From Actinacidiphila cocklensis (GTDB taxonomy: Bacteria > Actinomycetota > Actinomycetes > Streptomycetales > Streptomycetaceae): a stretch of 64,000 bases of DNA. Position 1 is the first letter of the stretch; each line of letters opens with the position of its first letter. Positions 1-8,266 of this stretch are shown here, piece after piece. The stretch is from positions 108,548-172,547 of the forward strand of contig NZ_CAJSLV010000070.1 in assembly GCF_907177275.1 (NCBI RefSeq). The letters run 5' to 3'. Position numbers and translations under genes: made by a program. The notes under the pieces are model-generated. The model saw only the letters and a program-made list of their open reading frames with translations, had not been told where the DNA came from and made no database searches.

Positions 1-4
1 ACGC

Positions 5-150
5 ACCGCCACCGCATCCAGGCGGCGCAGGGGATACTCGCTTCGCTCGGGACCACCGGCCGGCGGTGGGCTGAGCGCGCGGTTCCCCCGCGCCCCGGGG
101 AGGCGCACCCCCTTACGCAGAGGCACCCCCCTGAGGCCCGCCGCCAAGGC
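5..150. repeat. Copy A of a dispersed GC-rich intergenic repeat
   Basis: Positions 5-100 align almost base for base with 15004-15100, sharing the blocks tccaggcggcg, ctcgcttcgctc and gaccaccggc. Both copies are followed by C-rich runs of the type GGCACCCCCCTG. It lies downstream of pssA and is cut by the left window edge. It has no coding potential that I can support. Confidence 0.75.
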
Positions 151-153
151 AAA

Positions 154-190
154 GGCACCCCCCTGCCGCGGGGAGCGGCGGAGGGGTGCC
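154..190 (-). terminator. Hairpin downstream of pssA
   Basis: Two 16-nt arms (154-169 and 175-190) pair at 14 of 16 positions around the loop GGGGA. The hairpin sits 22 nt beyond the pssA stop. There is no U-tract, which is usual for Streptomyces terminators. Confidence 0.6.
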
Positions 191-211
191 CGGGGGACGC
201 GGGGAGAGGTC

Positions 212-1063
212 CTAGCGGATGACCTCGGCGCGCGCCTCGCGCCGATTGGCGCGCATCGTGTTGACGCGACGCGTCGTCGCAAAGCAGGGAATCACCGCAG
301 CGGCCAGGCACTGGAGCGCCGCGCCGGTCTGGAGCAGCTGGTGCCCGCCGGGGACGTCCAGGGTCCAGGCGGTGAGGCAGCCCATGCTGACCAGGATCCA
401 CGCCAGTGTGACCACGGCCAGCCGCCCGCGCGGCTTGGGGTACTCGACCCGGCTCACCATCAGCCAGGCCACCCCCACGATCGCCGCGATGGTCGGGACG
501 AAGGGCAGCTCCAGCAGCACCACGGAGACCACCGTCATCGCGCCGAAGGGGCTCGGCATGCCCTGGAAGACCCCGTCCCGCAGCGTCGTGCAGGAGAAGC
601 GGGCGAGCCGCAGCACCACGGCCAGCACGACCAGCACCGCGGCGACCGCGGACACCTTCCCGTGCGCGTCGTCGGCGACCAGTCCCCACACGACCACGAA
701 GTACGCCGGGGCGAGCCCGAAGCTGATCAGGTCGGAGAGGTTGTCCAGCTCGGCCCCCATGGCAGAGCTGCGCAGCTTGCGCGCCACCAGCCCGTCGAAG
801 AGGTCGAAGACCGACGCGAGCAGCATCAGCGTGACCGCCGTGGCGGCGCTGTGCTTGGACATGCCGCCGTCGCTCGTGCCCATCAGGTGCGGGACCAGCA
901 CCCCGGTGGTGGTGAAGTACACGGCCATGAAGCCGCAGATCGCATTGCCCAGGGTGAGCGCGTCGGCGATGGACAGCCGGGTCGACAGGGGGAGGTCGTC
1001 GACCTCGTCCTGCAGTTCGGACACCCAGGTGGACTGCGCCGTATCCGAATCAGTCACGGTCAA
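212..1063 (-). CDS. pssA: CDP-diacylglycerol--serine O-phosphatidyltransferase
   Basis: Transfers the phosphatidyl group of CDP-diacylglycerol to L-serine, giving phosphatidylserine for the next enzyme, Psd. The 283-residue product is an integral membrane protein. The CDP-alcohol phosphatidyltransferase signature DG-x2-AR-x8-G-x3-D-x3-D begins at about residue 87 (DLFDG...AR...ELDNLSD), and several hydrophobic helices follow. The gene overlaps the 3' end of psd by 14 nt, so the pair is translationally coupled. The TTG at 1063 follows GGGGTG at a good distance; the GTG at 1057 is an alternative start. Confidence 0.93.
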   Translation of the reverse strand: MTVTDSDTAQSTWVSELQDEVDDLPLSTRLSIADALTLGNAICGFMAVYFTTTGVLVPHLMGTSDGGMSKHSAATAVTLMLLASVFDLFDGLVARKLRSSAMGAELDNLSDLISFGLAPAYFVVVWGLVADDAHGKVSAVAAVLVVLAVVLRLARFSCTTLRDGVFQGMPSPFGAMTVVSVVLLELPFVPTIAAIVGVAWLMVSRVEYPKPRGRLAVVTLAWILVSMGCLTAWTLDVPGGHQLLQTGAALQCLAAAVIPCFATTRRVNTMRANRREARAEVIR

Positions 1064-1697
1064 GGCGTGTCACCCCAGCCGTGGTGGTCTGCCCGACCTC
1101 GACACCCGCTTCGATCCCGGCCGGCAGGTACACGTCGACCCGGGAGCCGAAGCGGATCAGCCCGATCCGGTCGCCCTGCTCGACCTTGCAGCCGCGCGGC
1201 ACGTACGGCACGATCCGCCGCGCGACCGCGCCGGCGATCTGCACCATCTCGATGTCGCCCGCGTCGGTGTCGAAGTGCCAGACCACCCGCTCGTTGTTCT
1301 CGCTCTCCTTGTTGAACGCCGGCACGTACCCGCCGGGGATGTGCTCGACGGACGTGACCGTGCCGGTGAGCGGAGCCCGGTTGACGTGCACGTTCAGTGG
1401 GCTCATGAAGATCGCGACGCGGGTGCGCCCGTCCTTCCACGGCATGACGCTCTGGACCACGCCGTCGGCCGGGCTGATCACCCGGCCGTCGGCGATCTCC
1501 CGCTCGGGATCGCGGAAGAACCACAGCATTCCGGCTGCGAGCGCGGTGGCGGGGACGGCCACGGTAGCCCAGCGGCCGGAGTGCCGCGCCTTGGCAAGGG
1601 AGACCGCCGCGGTGGCCACGGTCGGCAGGAGCCACGGAGATGCGCCACGTGCGAGGCGGACCCGGCCGCGTGGAGCAGGGGAATGGCTGTGGGGCAT
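1050..1697 (-). CDS. psd: Phosphatidylserine decarboxylase proenzyme
   Basis: Decarboxylates phosphatidylserine to phosphatidylethanolamine using a pyruvoyl group made by self-cleavage. At 215 residues it is the short, soluble-type Psd. It has a hydrophobic N-terminus (about 22-62), the motifs SPADG and MSPLNVHVNR, and the cleavage site FGS (Gly184-Ser185), which would give a short C-terminal alpha chain. It is the first gene of the psd-pssA pair. The ATG at 1697 follows GAAGG. The 181 nt upstream, back to the end of the dehydrogenase gene, presumably holds the promoter; no clear -35/-10 was seen. Confidence 0.93.
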   Translation of the reverse strand: MPHSHSPAPRGRVRLARGASPWLLPTVATAAVSLAKARHSGRWATVAVPATALAAGMLWFFRDPEREIADGRVISPADGVVQSVMPWKDGRTRVAIFMSPLNVHVNRAPLTGTVTSVEHIPGGYVPAFNKESENNERVVWHFDTDAGDIEMVQIAGAVARRIVPYVPRGCKVEQGDRIGLIRFGSRVDVYLPAGIEAGVEVGQTTTAGVTRLDRD

Positions 1698-1878
1698 GGA
1701 AGACCTTCGTAGCGGAGGATGCCGCGAATTACTTCAGGGGACGGCGGCTTTCGTCGATGGTATCGGCTGACACCGGCAACTGGGCAAGCGCAAGGGCGAG
1801 TCGGTGGCTGGTTCCCGTGGCCTCGACCATGACGCAGTGTGACCTTTCCCTCGGATAAATCATCCCAAATACGGACAT

Positions 1879-3093
1879 TCAGCCCTGGATCCGGTACTCC
1901 TCCAGAAGTCTCCTGCCGATGATCATTTTCTGGATCTCTGCGGTTCCCTCGCCGATCAGCAGCATCGGCGCCTCCCGGTAGAGCCGCTCGATCTCGTACT
2001 CCTTGGAGAAGCCGTAGCCGCCGTGGATGCGGAACGCGTCCTCCACGACCTCCTTGCAGAACTCCGACGCCAGATATTTCGCCATTCCGGCTTCCAGATC
2101 GTTCCGCTCGCCCGAGTCCTTCTTGCGTGCGGCATTCACCATCATCTGGTGCGCCGCCTCCACCTTGGTGGCCATTTCGGCGAGCTTGAACTGGATCGCC
2201 TGGTGCTCGGCGATGGCCTTGCCGAAGGTGTGCCGCTGCTGCGCGTAGGAGATGCCCAGCTCGAAGGCACGCCTGGCCACGCCGCAGCCGCGGGCCGCCA
2301 CGTTGACCCGGCCCACCTCGACGCCGTCCATCATCTGGTAGAAGCCCCGCCCGCTCGCCCCGCCCAGCACGCGGTCGGCCGGCACCCGCACGTCCTCCAG
2401 GAGCAGCTCGGTGGTGTCGACGCCCTTGTAGCCCATCTTGTCGATCTTGCCGGGCACCGTCAGGCCCTTGACCGTGGGATTGGGGCCGAAGCCCGGCTCC
2501 TTCTCGATCAGGAAGGTCGTCATCGACCGGTGCGCGGGCGCGTCCTGCGGCTGCCCCTCGTCGGTCCTGCACAGCACCGCCACCAGGTTCGACGAGCCGC
2601 CGTTGGTCAGCCACATCTTCTGGCCGTTGAGGACGTAGTCGTCCCCGTCGCGGACGCCCTTGGTGCGGATCGCCGAGACGTCCGACCCCAGCCCGGGCTC
2701 CGACATCGAGAACGCGCCACGCACCTCGCCCGCCGCCATGCGCGGCAGGAAGTACTCCTTCTGCTCCTGCGTGCCGTGCTGCTTGATCATGTAGGCGACG
2801 ATGAAATGCGTGTTGATGATGCCCGACACGCTCATCCAGCCGCGGGCGATCTCCTCCACGGTCAGCGCGTAGGTCAGCAGCGATTCCCCGAGGCCGCCGT
2901 ACTCCTCGGGGATCGTCAGGCCGAAGATGCCGAGATCCTTCAGGCCCTCGACGATGTCCGTGGGGTATTCGTCGCGGTGTTCGAGCTCGGTTGCGACCGG
3001 CAGGATCTCCTTGTCCACGAAGCTGCGCACCGTGGACAGGATCTCCTGCTGGACGTCGGTCAGCCCGTCGGTCTGCGCGAGTCGGTCGGCCAT
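1879..3093 (-). CDS. Acyl-CoA dehydrogenase, probable methylsuccinyl-CoA dehydrogenase
   Basis: A 404-residue FAD-dependent acyl-CoA dehydrogenase with the N-terminal helical, middle beta and C-terminal helical domains complete. The motif IGEGTAEIQ near the C-terminus carries the expected catalytic glutamate, and FGKAIAEHQ is typical of the family. It begins 3 nt after the MaoC stop, behind the strong site GGAGGGG, as the last gene of the ccr operon. That context makes (2S)-methylsuccinyl-CoA to mesaconyl-C1-CoA the most likely reaction (Mcd). It is shorter than the Rhodobacter enzyme, and a general short/branched acyl-CoA dehydrogenase cannot be excluded. Confidence 0.85.
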   Translation of the reverse strand: MADRLAQTDGLTDVQQEILSTVRSFVDKEILPVATELEHRDEYPTDIVEGLKDLGIFGLTIPEEYGGLGESLLTYALTVEEIARGWMSVSGIINTHFIVAYMIKQHGTQEQKEYFLPRMAAGEVRGAFSMSEPGLGSDVSAIRTKGVRDGDDYVLNGQKMWLTNGGSSNLVAVLCRTDEGQPQDAPAHRSMTTFLIEKEPGFGPNPTVKGLTVPGKIDKMGYKGVDTTELLLEDVRVPADRVLGGASGRGFYQMMDGVEVGRVNVAARGCGVARRAFELGISYAQQRHTFGKAIAEHQAIQFKLAEMATKVEAAHQMMVNAARKKDSGERNDLEAGMAKYLASEFCKEVVEDAFRIHGGYGFSKEYEIERLYREAPMLLIGEGTAEIQKMIIGRRLLEEYRIQG

Positions 3094-3096
3094 CTG

Positions 3097-3609
3097 TCAG
3101 TTCCCCTCCGGCTGCGGGCGGCCGGGCTGCTCCCCGCCGCGCTGCTCGACGTACGTTGCGGTCGGCACCATCACCTTGCGGCGGAAGACGCAGACCAGGG
3201 TGCCGTCCTGGTTGTGGCCGCGGGTCTCGACCTGGACGATGCCGCGGTCGCTCTTGGACTTCGACGGCCACTTGTCCAGCACCGTCGTCTCGCCGTAGAC
3301 CGTGTCGCCGTGGAAGGTCGGCGCCACGTGCCGCAGCGACTCGACCTCCAGGTTCGCGATGGCCTTGCCCGACACGTCGGGCACCGACATGCCGAGCAGC
3401 AGCGAGTAGACGTAGTTCCCGACCACCACATTGCGGCCGAAGTCCGTCGCCTTGCCGGCGTAGTTGGCATCCATGTGCAGCGGGTGGTGATTCATGGTGA
3501 GGAGGCAGAAGAGGTGGTCGTCGTATTCCGTGACCGTCTTTCCCGGCCAGTGCTTGTATACGGCACCGACCTCGAACTCCTCATATGTGCGGCCGAACTG
3601 CACGGTCAT
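3097..3609 (-). CDS. MaoC-type hydratase, probable mesaconyl-CoA hydratase
   Basis: A 170-residue single hot-dog MaoC domain. The hydratase motif is visible around NHHPLHMDANYA (Asp and His) and is followed by a Gly-Asn segment (VVGNYVYSLLLG). By position it should hydrate mesaconyl-C1-CoA to beta-methylmalyl-CoA. Its ATG overlaps the ecm stop as ATGA, with GGAGG 4 nt before it, so the two genes are coupled. The Rhodobacter mesaconyl-CoA hydratase is about twice as long, so the assignment rests mainly on the operon. Confidence 0.82.
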   Translation of the reverse strand: MTVQFGRTYEEFEVGAVYKHWPGKTVTEYDDHLFCLLTMNHHPLHMDANYAGKATDFGRNVVVGNYVYSLLLGMSVPDVSGKAIANLEVESLRHVAPTFHGDTVYGETTVLDKWPSKSKSDRGIVQVETRGHNQDGTLVCVFRRKVMVPTATYVEQRGGEQPGRPQPEGN

Positions 3610-5612
3610 ACCTCCAGCTTGTTCGCGAGCCGGATCTCGTCCACGATCCGGCCGATGATCCCGGTGATACCGAAATCCTTGGGTGTGAACACCGCCGCCA
3701 CACCGGCGGCCCGCAGAGCGGTCGCGTCCGCGGCCGGGATGATGCCCCCGACGACCACCGGGATGTCGTCCACGCCGGCCCTGCGCAGCCGCTCCATCAC
3801 GTCGGGCACCAGCGCGGCGTGCGACCCGGACAGGATCGACAGGCCCACGCAGTGCACGTCCTCCGCCACCGCGGCGGAGACGATCTGCTCGGGGGTCAGC
3901 CTGATCCCCTGGTAGACCACCTCGAAGCCGGCGTCCCTGGCGCGTACCGCGATCTGCTCGGCGCCGTTGGAGTGCCCGTCCAGGCCCGGCTTGCCGACCA
4001 GCAGCCGCAGCCGCCCGCCGCCCAGCTCCTTCGCGGTGGCCGCGACCTTCCTGCGCACCTCCGCCAGCGGGCTGCCGTCCTCGGCGCTCACCGCGACCGG
4101 TGCGGCGCCGACGCCGGTCGGAGCGCGGAACTCGCCGAAGACGTCACGCAGCGCCCACGACCACTCACCGGTCGTCACGCCGGCCCGCGCGCAGTCCAGT
4201 GTCGCCGCCATCAGGTTCCGCGTGCCGGCCGCCGCCGACCGCAGGGCGGCCAGCGCGGCCTGCGCCCGCGGCTCGTCGCGGCTCAGCCGCCAGTCCTGCA
4301 GCGCGGCCACCACCCGGGCCTCGTTGGCCGGGTCGACCGTCATGATCGCGGTGTCCAGGTCGGCGGTCAGCGGGCTGGGCTCGGTGCTCTCGTGGATGTT
4401 GACGCCGACGATCTTCTCCTCGCCCGACTCGATCCGCGCCCGGCGGGCGGCGTGCGAGGCGACCAGCTCGGCCTTCAGGTAGCCCGACTCGACGGCCGCC
4501 ATCGCGCCGCCCAGCTCCTCTATGTGCGTCATCTCCGCGGTGGCCTGCTCGACCAGCTCGGCGACCTTCGCCTCGACGACATGGCTGCCGTCGAAGATGT
4601 CGGCGTATTCGAGCAGGTCGCTCTCGTGCGCGAGCACCTGCTGTATGCGCAGGCTCCACTGCTGGTCCCAGGGCCGCGGCAGGCCCAGCGCCTCGTTCCA
4701 CGCGGGCAGCTGGACCGCCCGCGCCCTGGCGTCCTTCGACAGCGTCACGGCCAGCATCTCCAGCACGATCCGCTGCACGTTGTTCTCCGGCTGCGCCTCG
4801 GTCAGGCCCAGCGAGTTGACCTGCACGCCGTAGCGAAAGCGCCGGTGCCGGGGGTCCTGGATGCCGTAGCGCTCCCGGGTGACGGTGTCCCAGATGCGGC
4901 CGAAGGCGCGCATCTTGCACATCTCCTCGATGAAGCGGACACCGGCGTTGACGAAGAAGGAGATCCGGCCGACCACCTCGCCCCTGCGCTCCTCGGGCAC
5001 CTGCCCGGACGCGAAGACCGCGTCCAGCACGGCTGTCGCGGTGGACATCGCGTAGGCGATCTCCTGGACCGGCGTGGCCCCCGCCTCCTGCAGGTGGTAG
5101 CTGCAGATGTTGATCGGGTTCCACCGCGGCATGTGGTGGACGGTGTACGTGATCATGTCGGTGGTCAGCCGCAGCGACGGCACCGGCGGGAAGACGTGGG
5201 TACCGCGGGACAGGTACTCCTTGACGATGTCGTTCTGGGTGGTGCCCTGCAGCGTCGCGATGTCGGCGCCCTGCTCCTCGGCGACCACCTGGTAGAGCGC
5301 CAGCAGCCACATGGCGGTGGCGTTGATGGTCATCGAGGTGTTCATCCGCTCCAGCGGGATGTCCTCGAACAGCCGCCGCATGTCGCCGAGGTGCGCGATC
5401 GGCACGCCGACCCTGCCGACCTCGCCGCGGGCCAGCACGTGGTCGGCGTCGTAGCCGGTCTGCGTCGGCAGGTCGAAGGCCACGGACAGGCCGGTCTGGC
5501 CCTTGTCGAGGTTGCGCCGGTAGAGCGCGTTGGAGGCCTCGGCGGTGGAGTGGCCCGCGTAGGTCCGCATCAGCCACGGCCGGTCCCGCCCGGTCTGCTC
5601 GCGCCGTTCCAT
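3606..5612 (-). CDS. ecm: Ethylmalonyl-CoA mutase (B12-dependent, MeaA type)
   Basis: A 668-residue adenosylcobalamin mutase that converts ethylmalonyl-CoA to methylsuccinyl-CoA. Residues from about 15 to 510 form the TIM-barrel substrate domain (AFDLPTQTGYDADH, RISFFVNAG). The C-terminal part is the B12-binding domain, with the base-off signature GLDGHSNG and the later LSILSGSH and GGIIP motifs. The single-chain length separates it from the two-subunit methylmalonyl-CoA mutases. The ATG at 5612 shares one base with the ccr stop (TGATG), and the MaoC gene overlaps its 3' end, so the operon is tightly packed. Confidence 0.92.
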   Translation of the reverse strand: MERREQTGRDRPWLMRTYAGHSTAEASNALYRRNLDKGQTGLSVAFDLPTQTGYDADHVLARGEVGRVGVPIAHLGDMRRLFEDIPLERMNTSMTINATAMWLLALYQVVAEEQGADIATLQGTTQNDIVKEYLSRGTHVFPPVPSLRLTTDMITYTVHHMPRWNPINICSYHLQEAGATPVQEIAYAMSTATAVLDAVFASGQVPEERRGEVVGRISFFVNAGVRFIEEMCKMRAFGRIWDTVTRERYGIQDPRHRRFRYGVQVNSLGLTEAQPENNVQRIVLEMLAVTLSKDARARAVQLPAWNEALGLPRPWDQQWSLRIQQVLAHESDLLEYADIFDGSHVVEAKVAELVEQATAEMTHIEELGGAMAAVESGYLKAELVASHAARRARIESGEEKIVGVNIHESTEPSPLTADLDTAIMTVDPANEARVVAALQDWRLSRDEPRAQAALAALRSAAAGTRNLMAATLDCARAGVTTGEWSWALRDVFGEFRAPTGVGAAPVAVSAEDGSPLAEVRRKVAATAKELGGGRLRLLVGKPGLDGHSNGAEQIAVRARDAGFEVVYQGIRLTPEQIVSAAVAEDVHCVGLSILSGSHAALVPDVMERLRRAGVDDIPVVVGGIIPAADATALRAAGVAAVFTPKDFGITGIIGRIVDEIRLANKLEV

Positions 5613-6985
5613 CACACGTCCCTGCTGTGCTGGTCGGTCCGCTCCGCTGGCGCGTCGCGGAACAGGTTGATCGCCGGCAGGTGCTGCTCGCGCAGCACGG
5701 GGTTCGTCACGCCCATGCCCTCCTCGGGGGCCAGGCACAGGACGCCGACCTTGCCGTGGTGGAGGTTGCGGTGGACGTCGTAGGCGGCCTGCCCGGTGTC
5801 CGCCAGGCTGTAGGTGCGCGACACGGTGGGGTGGATACGGCCCTTGGCGACCAGCCGGTTGGCCTCCCACGCCTCGCGGTAGTTGGCGAAGTGCGAGCCG
5901 ACGATGCGCTTCAGGCTCATCCACAGGTAGCGGTTGTCGTACTCGTGGGTGTAGCCGCTGGTGGAGGCGCAGGTGACGATGGTGCCGCCCTTGCGGGTGA
6001 CGTAGACCGAGGCGCCGAAGGTCTCGCGGCCGGGGTGCTCGAAGACGATGTCGACGTCCTCGCCGCCGGTCAGCTCCCGGATGCGGCCGCCGAAGCGCTT
6101 CCACTCCCGCGGGTCCTGGGTGTGCTCGTCACGCCAGAACCGGTAGCCCTCGGCGTTGCGGTCGATGACCGCCTCCGCGCCCATCCGGCGGCAGATCTCC
6201 GCCTTCTCCGGGCTGGAGACCACGCAGATCGGCGTGGCACCGCCGGCCAGCGCGAATTGCGTGGCGTACGAGCCCAGACCGCCGCTCGCGCCCCAGATCA
6301 GCACGTTGTCGCCCTGCTTCATCCCCGCACCGTTGCGCGACACCAACTGCCGGTACGCGGTCGAATTCACCAGCCCGGGGGCGGCCGCCTCCTCCCAGGA
6401 CAGATGCTCGGGCTTGGGCATCAGCTGGTTGGACTTGACCAGCGCGATCTCCGCCAGGCCGCCGAAGTTGGTCTCGAAGCCCCAGATCCGCTGCTCAGGG
6501 TCGAGCATCGTGTCGTTGTGCCCGTCGGCCGACTCCAGCTCCACGCTCAGGCAGTGCGCGACGACCCGGTCGCCGGGCCGCCACTTGTTCACCCCGGGGC
6601 CGGTGCGCAGCACGACGCCCGAGAGGTCGGAGCCGATGACGTGGTACGGCAGGTCGTGGCGCTTGCTCAGCGGCGACTGGCGGCCGTAGCGCTCCAGGAA
6701 GGCGAAGGTCGAGACCGGCTCGAAGATGGAGGTCCACACGGAGTTGTAGTTCACCGAGCTGGCCATCACGGCTATCAGGGCCTCGCCCGGGCCGAGTTCG
6801 GGGACCGGCACCTCGTCGAGGTGCAGCGAGGCGCGCGGGTCCTTGTCCCGGGTGGCGAGGCCGGCGAACATCTCCGCCTCGTCCTTGTGCACGGTGACAG
6901 CGCGGTACGACGCCGGCAGTTTCAGCGCCGCGAAGTCGGCGGCCGTACTGTCCGGTGCGAGGACGGCGTCCAGGATTTCCTTCAT
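5612..6985 (-). CDS. ccr: Crotonyl-CoA carboxylase/reductase
   Basis: Reductive carboxylation of crotonyl-CoA with NADPH and CO2 gives ethylmalonyl-CoA, used for acetyl-CoA assimilation and as a polyketide extender unit. The 457-residue protein is a zinc-less medium-chain reductase: GroES-like part about 50-200, then a Rossmann domain with VLIWGASGGLGSYA. The NNRYLW and HFANYREAW segments are typical of Ccr. The ATG at 6985 has GGAGG at good spacing (cggaggcgagtcac). It is the first gene of ccr-ecm-maoC-acd. A repeated palindrome about 260-300 nt upstream suggests TetR control. Confidence 0.94.
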   Translation of the reverse strand: MKEILDAVLAPDSTAADFAALKLPASYRAVTVHKDEAEMFAGLATRDKDPRASLHLDEVPVPELGPGEALIAVMASSVNYNSVWTSIFEPVSTFAFLERYGRQSPLSKRHDLPYHVIGSDLSGVVLRTGPGVNKWRPGDRVVAHCLSVELESADGHNDTMLDPEQRIWGFETNFGGLAEIALVKSNQLMPKPEHLSWEEAAAPGLVNSTAYRQLVSRNGAGMKQGDNVLIWGASGGLGSYATQFALAGGATPICVVSSPEKAEICRRMGAEAVIDRNAEGYRFWRDEHTQDPREWKRFGGRIRELTGGEDVDIVFEHPGRETFGASVYVTRKGGTIVTCASTSGYTHEYDNRYLWMSLKRIVGSHFANYREAWEANRLVAKGRIHPTVSRTYSLADTGQAAYDVHRNLHHGKVGVLCLAPEEGMGVTNPVLREQHLPAINLFRDAPAERTDQHSRDV

Positions 6986-7248
6986 GTGACTCGCCTCCGG
7001 CGAAGCGTTTCCGCGTACGCGTCCGCGCTGCTGCTGGCTGGTGCTGTGGCTGCCTGCGGCGGAGCGTACGGGAACGCGGGGGTCGGGTGGGATGGAGGTG
7101 CCGTCGTCGGTCCGGCGAAGGGCTTGGCGGTGGAGCGAAGGAACCGCGCGGTGGCGCGGAGTGCCTGGTGACGCAGGCGTCCGGGCCTGGGGGACAGCCG
7201 GCCTGCGAGGGTCACCGCACGCCGTCCGCCCGGACTGGGGATACCGTA
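6986..7248. other. Long ccr leader, no gene supported
   Basis: This stretch lies between the ccr start and the palindromes at 7249-7285. It is open in more than one frame on both strands because of its GC content, but the translations are Ala/Pro/Arg-rich with no recognisable domain. It probably contains the ccr 5' untranslated region, and no folded RNA motif that I recognise. Confidence 0.5.
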
Positions 7249-7285
7249 TGGCACCGCGTGCCAGTCGTAAAGACACTGCGTGCCA
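7249..7285. promoter_or_regulatory. Two copies of a 15-bp palindrome upstream of ccr
   Basis: The first copy (7249-7263) has perfect arms TGGCAC and GTGCCA around CGC. The second (7271-7285) keeps the right arm GTGCCA but has AGACAC on the left. The starts are 22 bp apart, two helical turns, which suits side-by-side binding of two dimers. They lie between ccr and the adjacent tetR on the same strand, so the neighbouring TetR protein is the natural candidate ligand-responsive repressor. This is inferred, not shown. Confidence 0.6.
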
Positions 7286-7327
7286 TTTTTTCTTCTCCTC
7301 AGTGTGCCCCCGGAGCCCGCAACGGGC

Positions 7328-7363
7328 AACAGCGGCCGCCCGGAAGGCCGGGCGGCCGCTGTT
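7328..7363 (-). terminator. Strong hairpin downstream of tetR
   Basis: Perfect 16-bp stem (7328-7343 with 7348-7363) around the loop AAGG, 20 nt beyond the stop of the TetR gene. It should separate tetR transcription from the ccr promoter region. Confidence 0.85.
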
Positions 7364-7383
7364 CAGAGGGTTTTCCGGGGCGC

Positions 7384-8175
7384 TCAGGCCTTGCGCAGCG
7401 CCTCTTCGATGCTGCGCAGGATCTGCGCGGGTGAGGCGTCCGTGCGGGCCACCGCGACCACCACCTCGCCGTGCCTGGACACCGTCGCAGGCGTCGTGGA
7501 AGCAGCCCTGGACGGTATCCGCCCGGCGCCGATGCCCGTGCCGAAGGTCGCCTTGATCACGTCGAAGGCGTGGTCGAGCTGCGCCTCCACGTCGCCCTTG
7601 CCGTCCGCCCGCAGCCAGCGGCGCAGCACATGGTTGTGCGCGGCGACCACCGCGGACGCGGCGACCTCGGCGAGCAGCGGGTCGTCGTCGCCGTAGCCCT
7701 GCGCGCCCTCGTCGAAGTGGCCCAGCAGATAGCGGGTGAAGAGCCGCTCGTAACGGGCCACGGAGGCGATCTCGCGCTCCCGCAGCGTCGGCACCTCGCG
7801 GGTCAGCCGGTAGCGCTCCACCGACACCTCGGGCACCTGCGCGTACATCCGCAGCACCTCGGTGATGCCGCGGCAGACGGTGTCCAGCGGGTGCTCGTGC
7901 GGGTCGGCGGAGTCAAGGACGGCCTGGACCCGGACCAGCGTGTCGTCGTGGTCGGGGAAGATCGCCTCTTCCTTGGACCGGAAGTGCCGGAAGAAGGTCC
8001 GCCGCGCCACACCCGCGGTCGCGGCGATCTCATCGACCGTGGTCGCCTCGTAGCCCTGCGTCGCGAACAGGTGCATCGCGGCCGACGCGAGGTCCTGCCG
8101 CACCCGGTGGCGCTGGGCGGCGGCGCGGCGGACGGTCGCGGTCTCGGGAACACCGGACTTCGCGGACTGGGACAT
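7384..8175 (-). CDS. TetR-family transcriptional regulator
   Basis: A 263-residue TetR protein. The helix-turn-helix is near residues 45-70 (TVDEIAATAGVARRTFFRHF), followed by a helical ligand-binding region and a variable, Ala/Arg-rich C-terminal extension to 263, longer than the usual ~200. It lies just upstream of ccr on the same strand but is cut off by a strong hairpin, so the two are separate transcripts. Control of the ethylmalonyl-CoA genes is inferred from position. The start at 8175 has no good ribosome site, so leaderless translation or another start is possible. Confidence 0.88.
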   Translation of the reverse strand: MSQSAKSGVPETATVRRAAAQRHRVRQDLASAAMHLFATQGYEATTVDEIAATAGVARRTFFRHFRSKEEAIFPDHDDTLVRVQAVLDSADPHEHPLDTVCRGITEVLRMYAQVPEVSVERYRLTREVPTLREREIASVARYERLFTRYLLGHFDEGAQGYGDDDPLLAEVAASAVVAAHNHVLRRWLRADGKGDVEAQLDHAFDVIKATFGTGIGAGRIPSRAASTTPATVSRHGEVVVAVARTDASPAQILRSIEEALRKA

Positions 8176-8266
8176 GTGGGGAACGTAACACGGCGGACCG
8201 CCCCGCCCGGCGGCCGGGGGGAAAACACCCCAGCTCGCCGCGCGGGTGTCGCGTCCGGCAGGCCGG

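Noticed and set aside
219-1712. Long open frame on the plus strand opposite pssA and psd
   Set aside because: Its translation is Arg/Ser/Pro-rich with no domain, and it lies antisense to two genes with clear catalytic motifs.
5612-6985. ccr and ecm considered as part of a polyketide cluster
   Set aside because: No polyketide synthase, tailoring or resistance genes lie nearby; the block is a metabolic operon next to phospholipid genes.
6982-7329. 115-codon open frame on the minus strand upstream of ccr
   Set aside because: It runs through the operator-like repeats, has no domain or conserved pattern and no better ribosome site than chance. Treated as leader.
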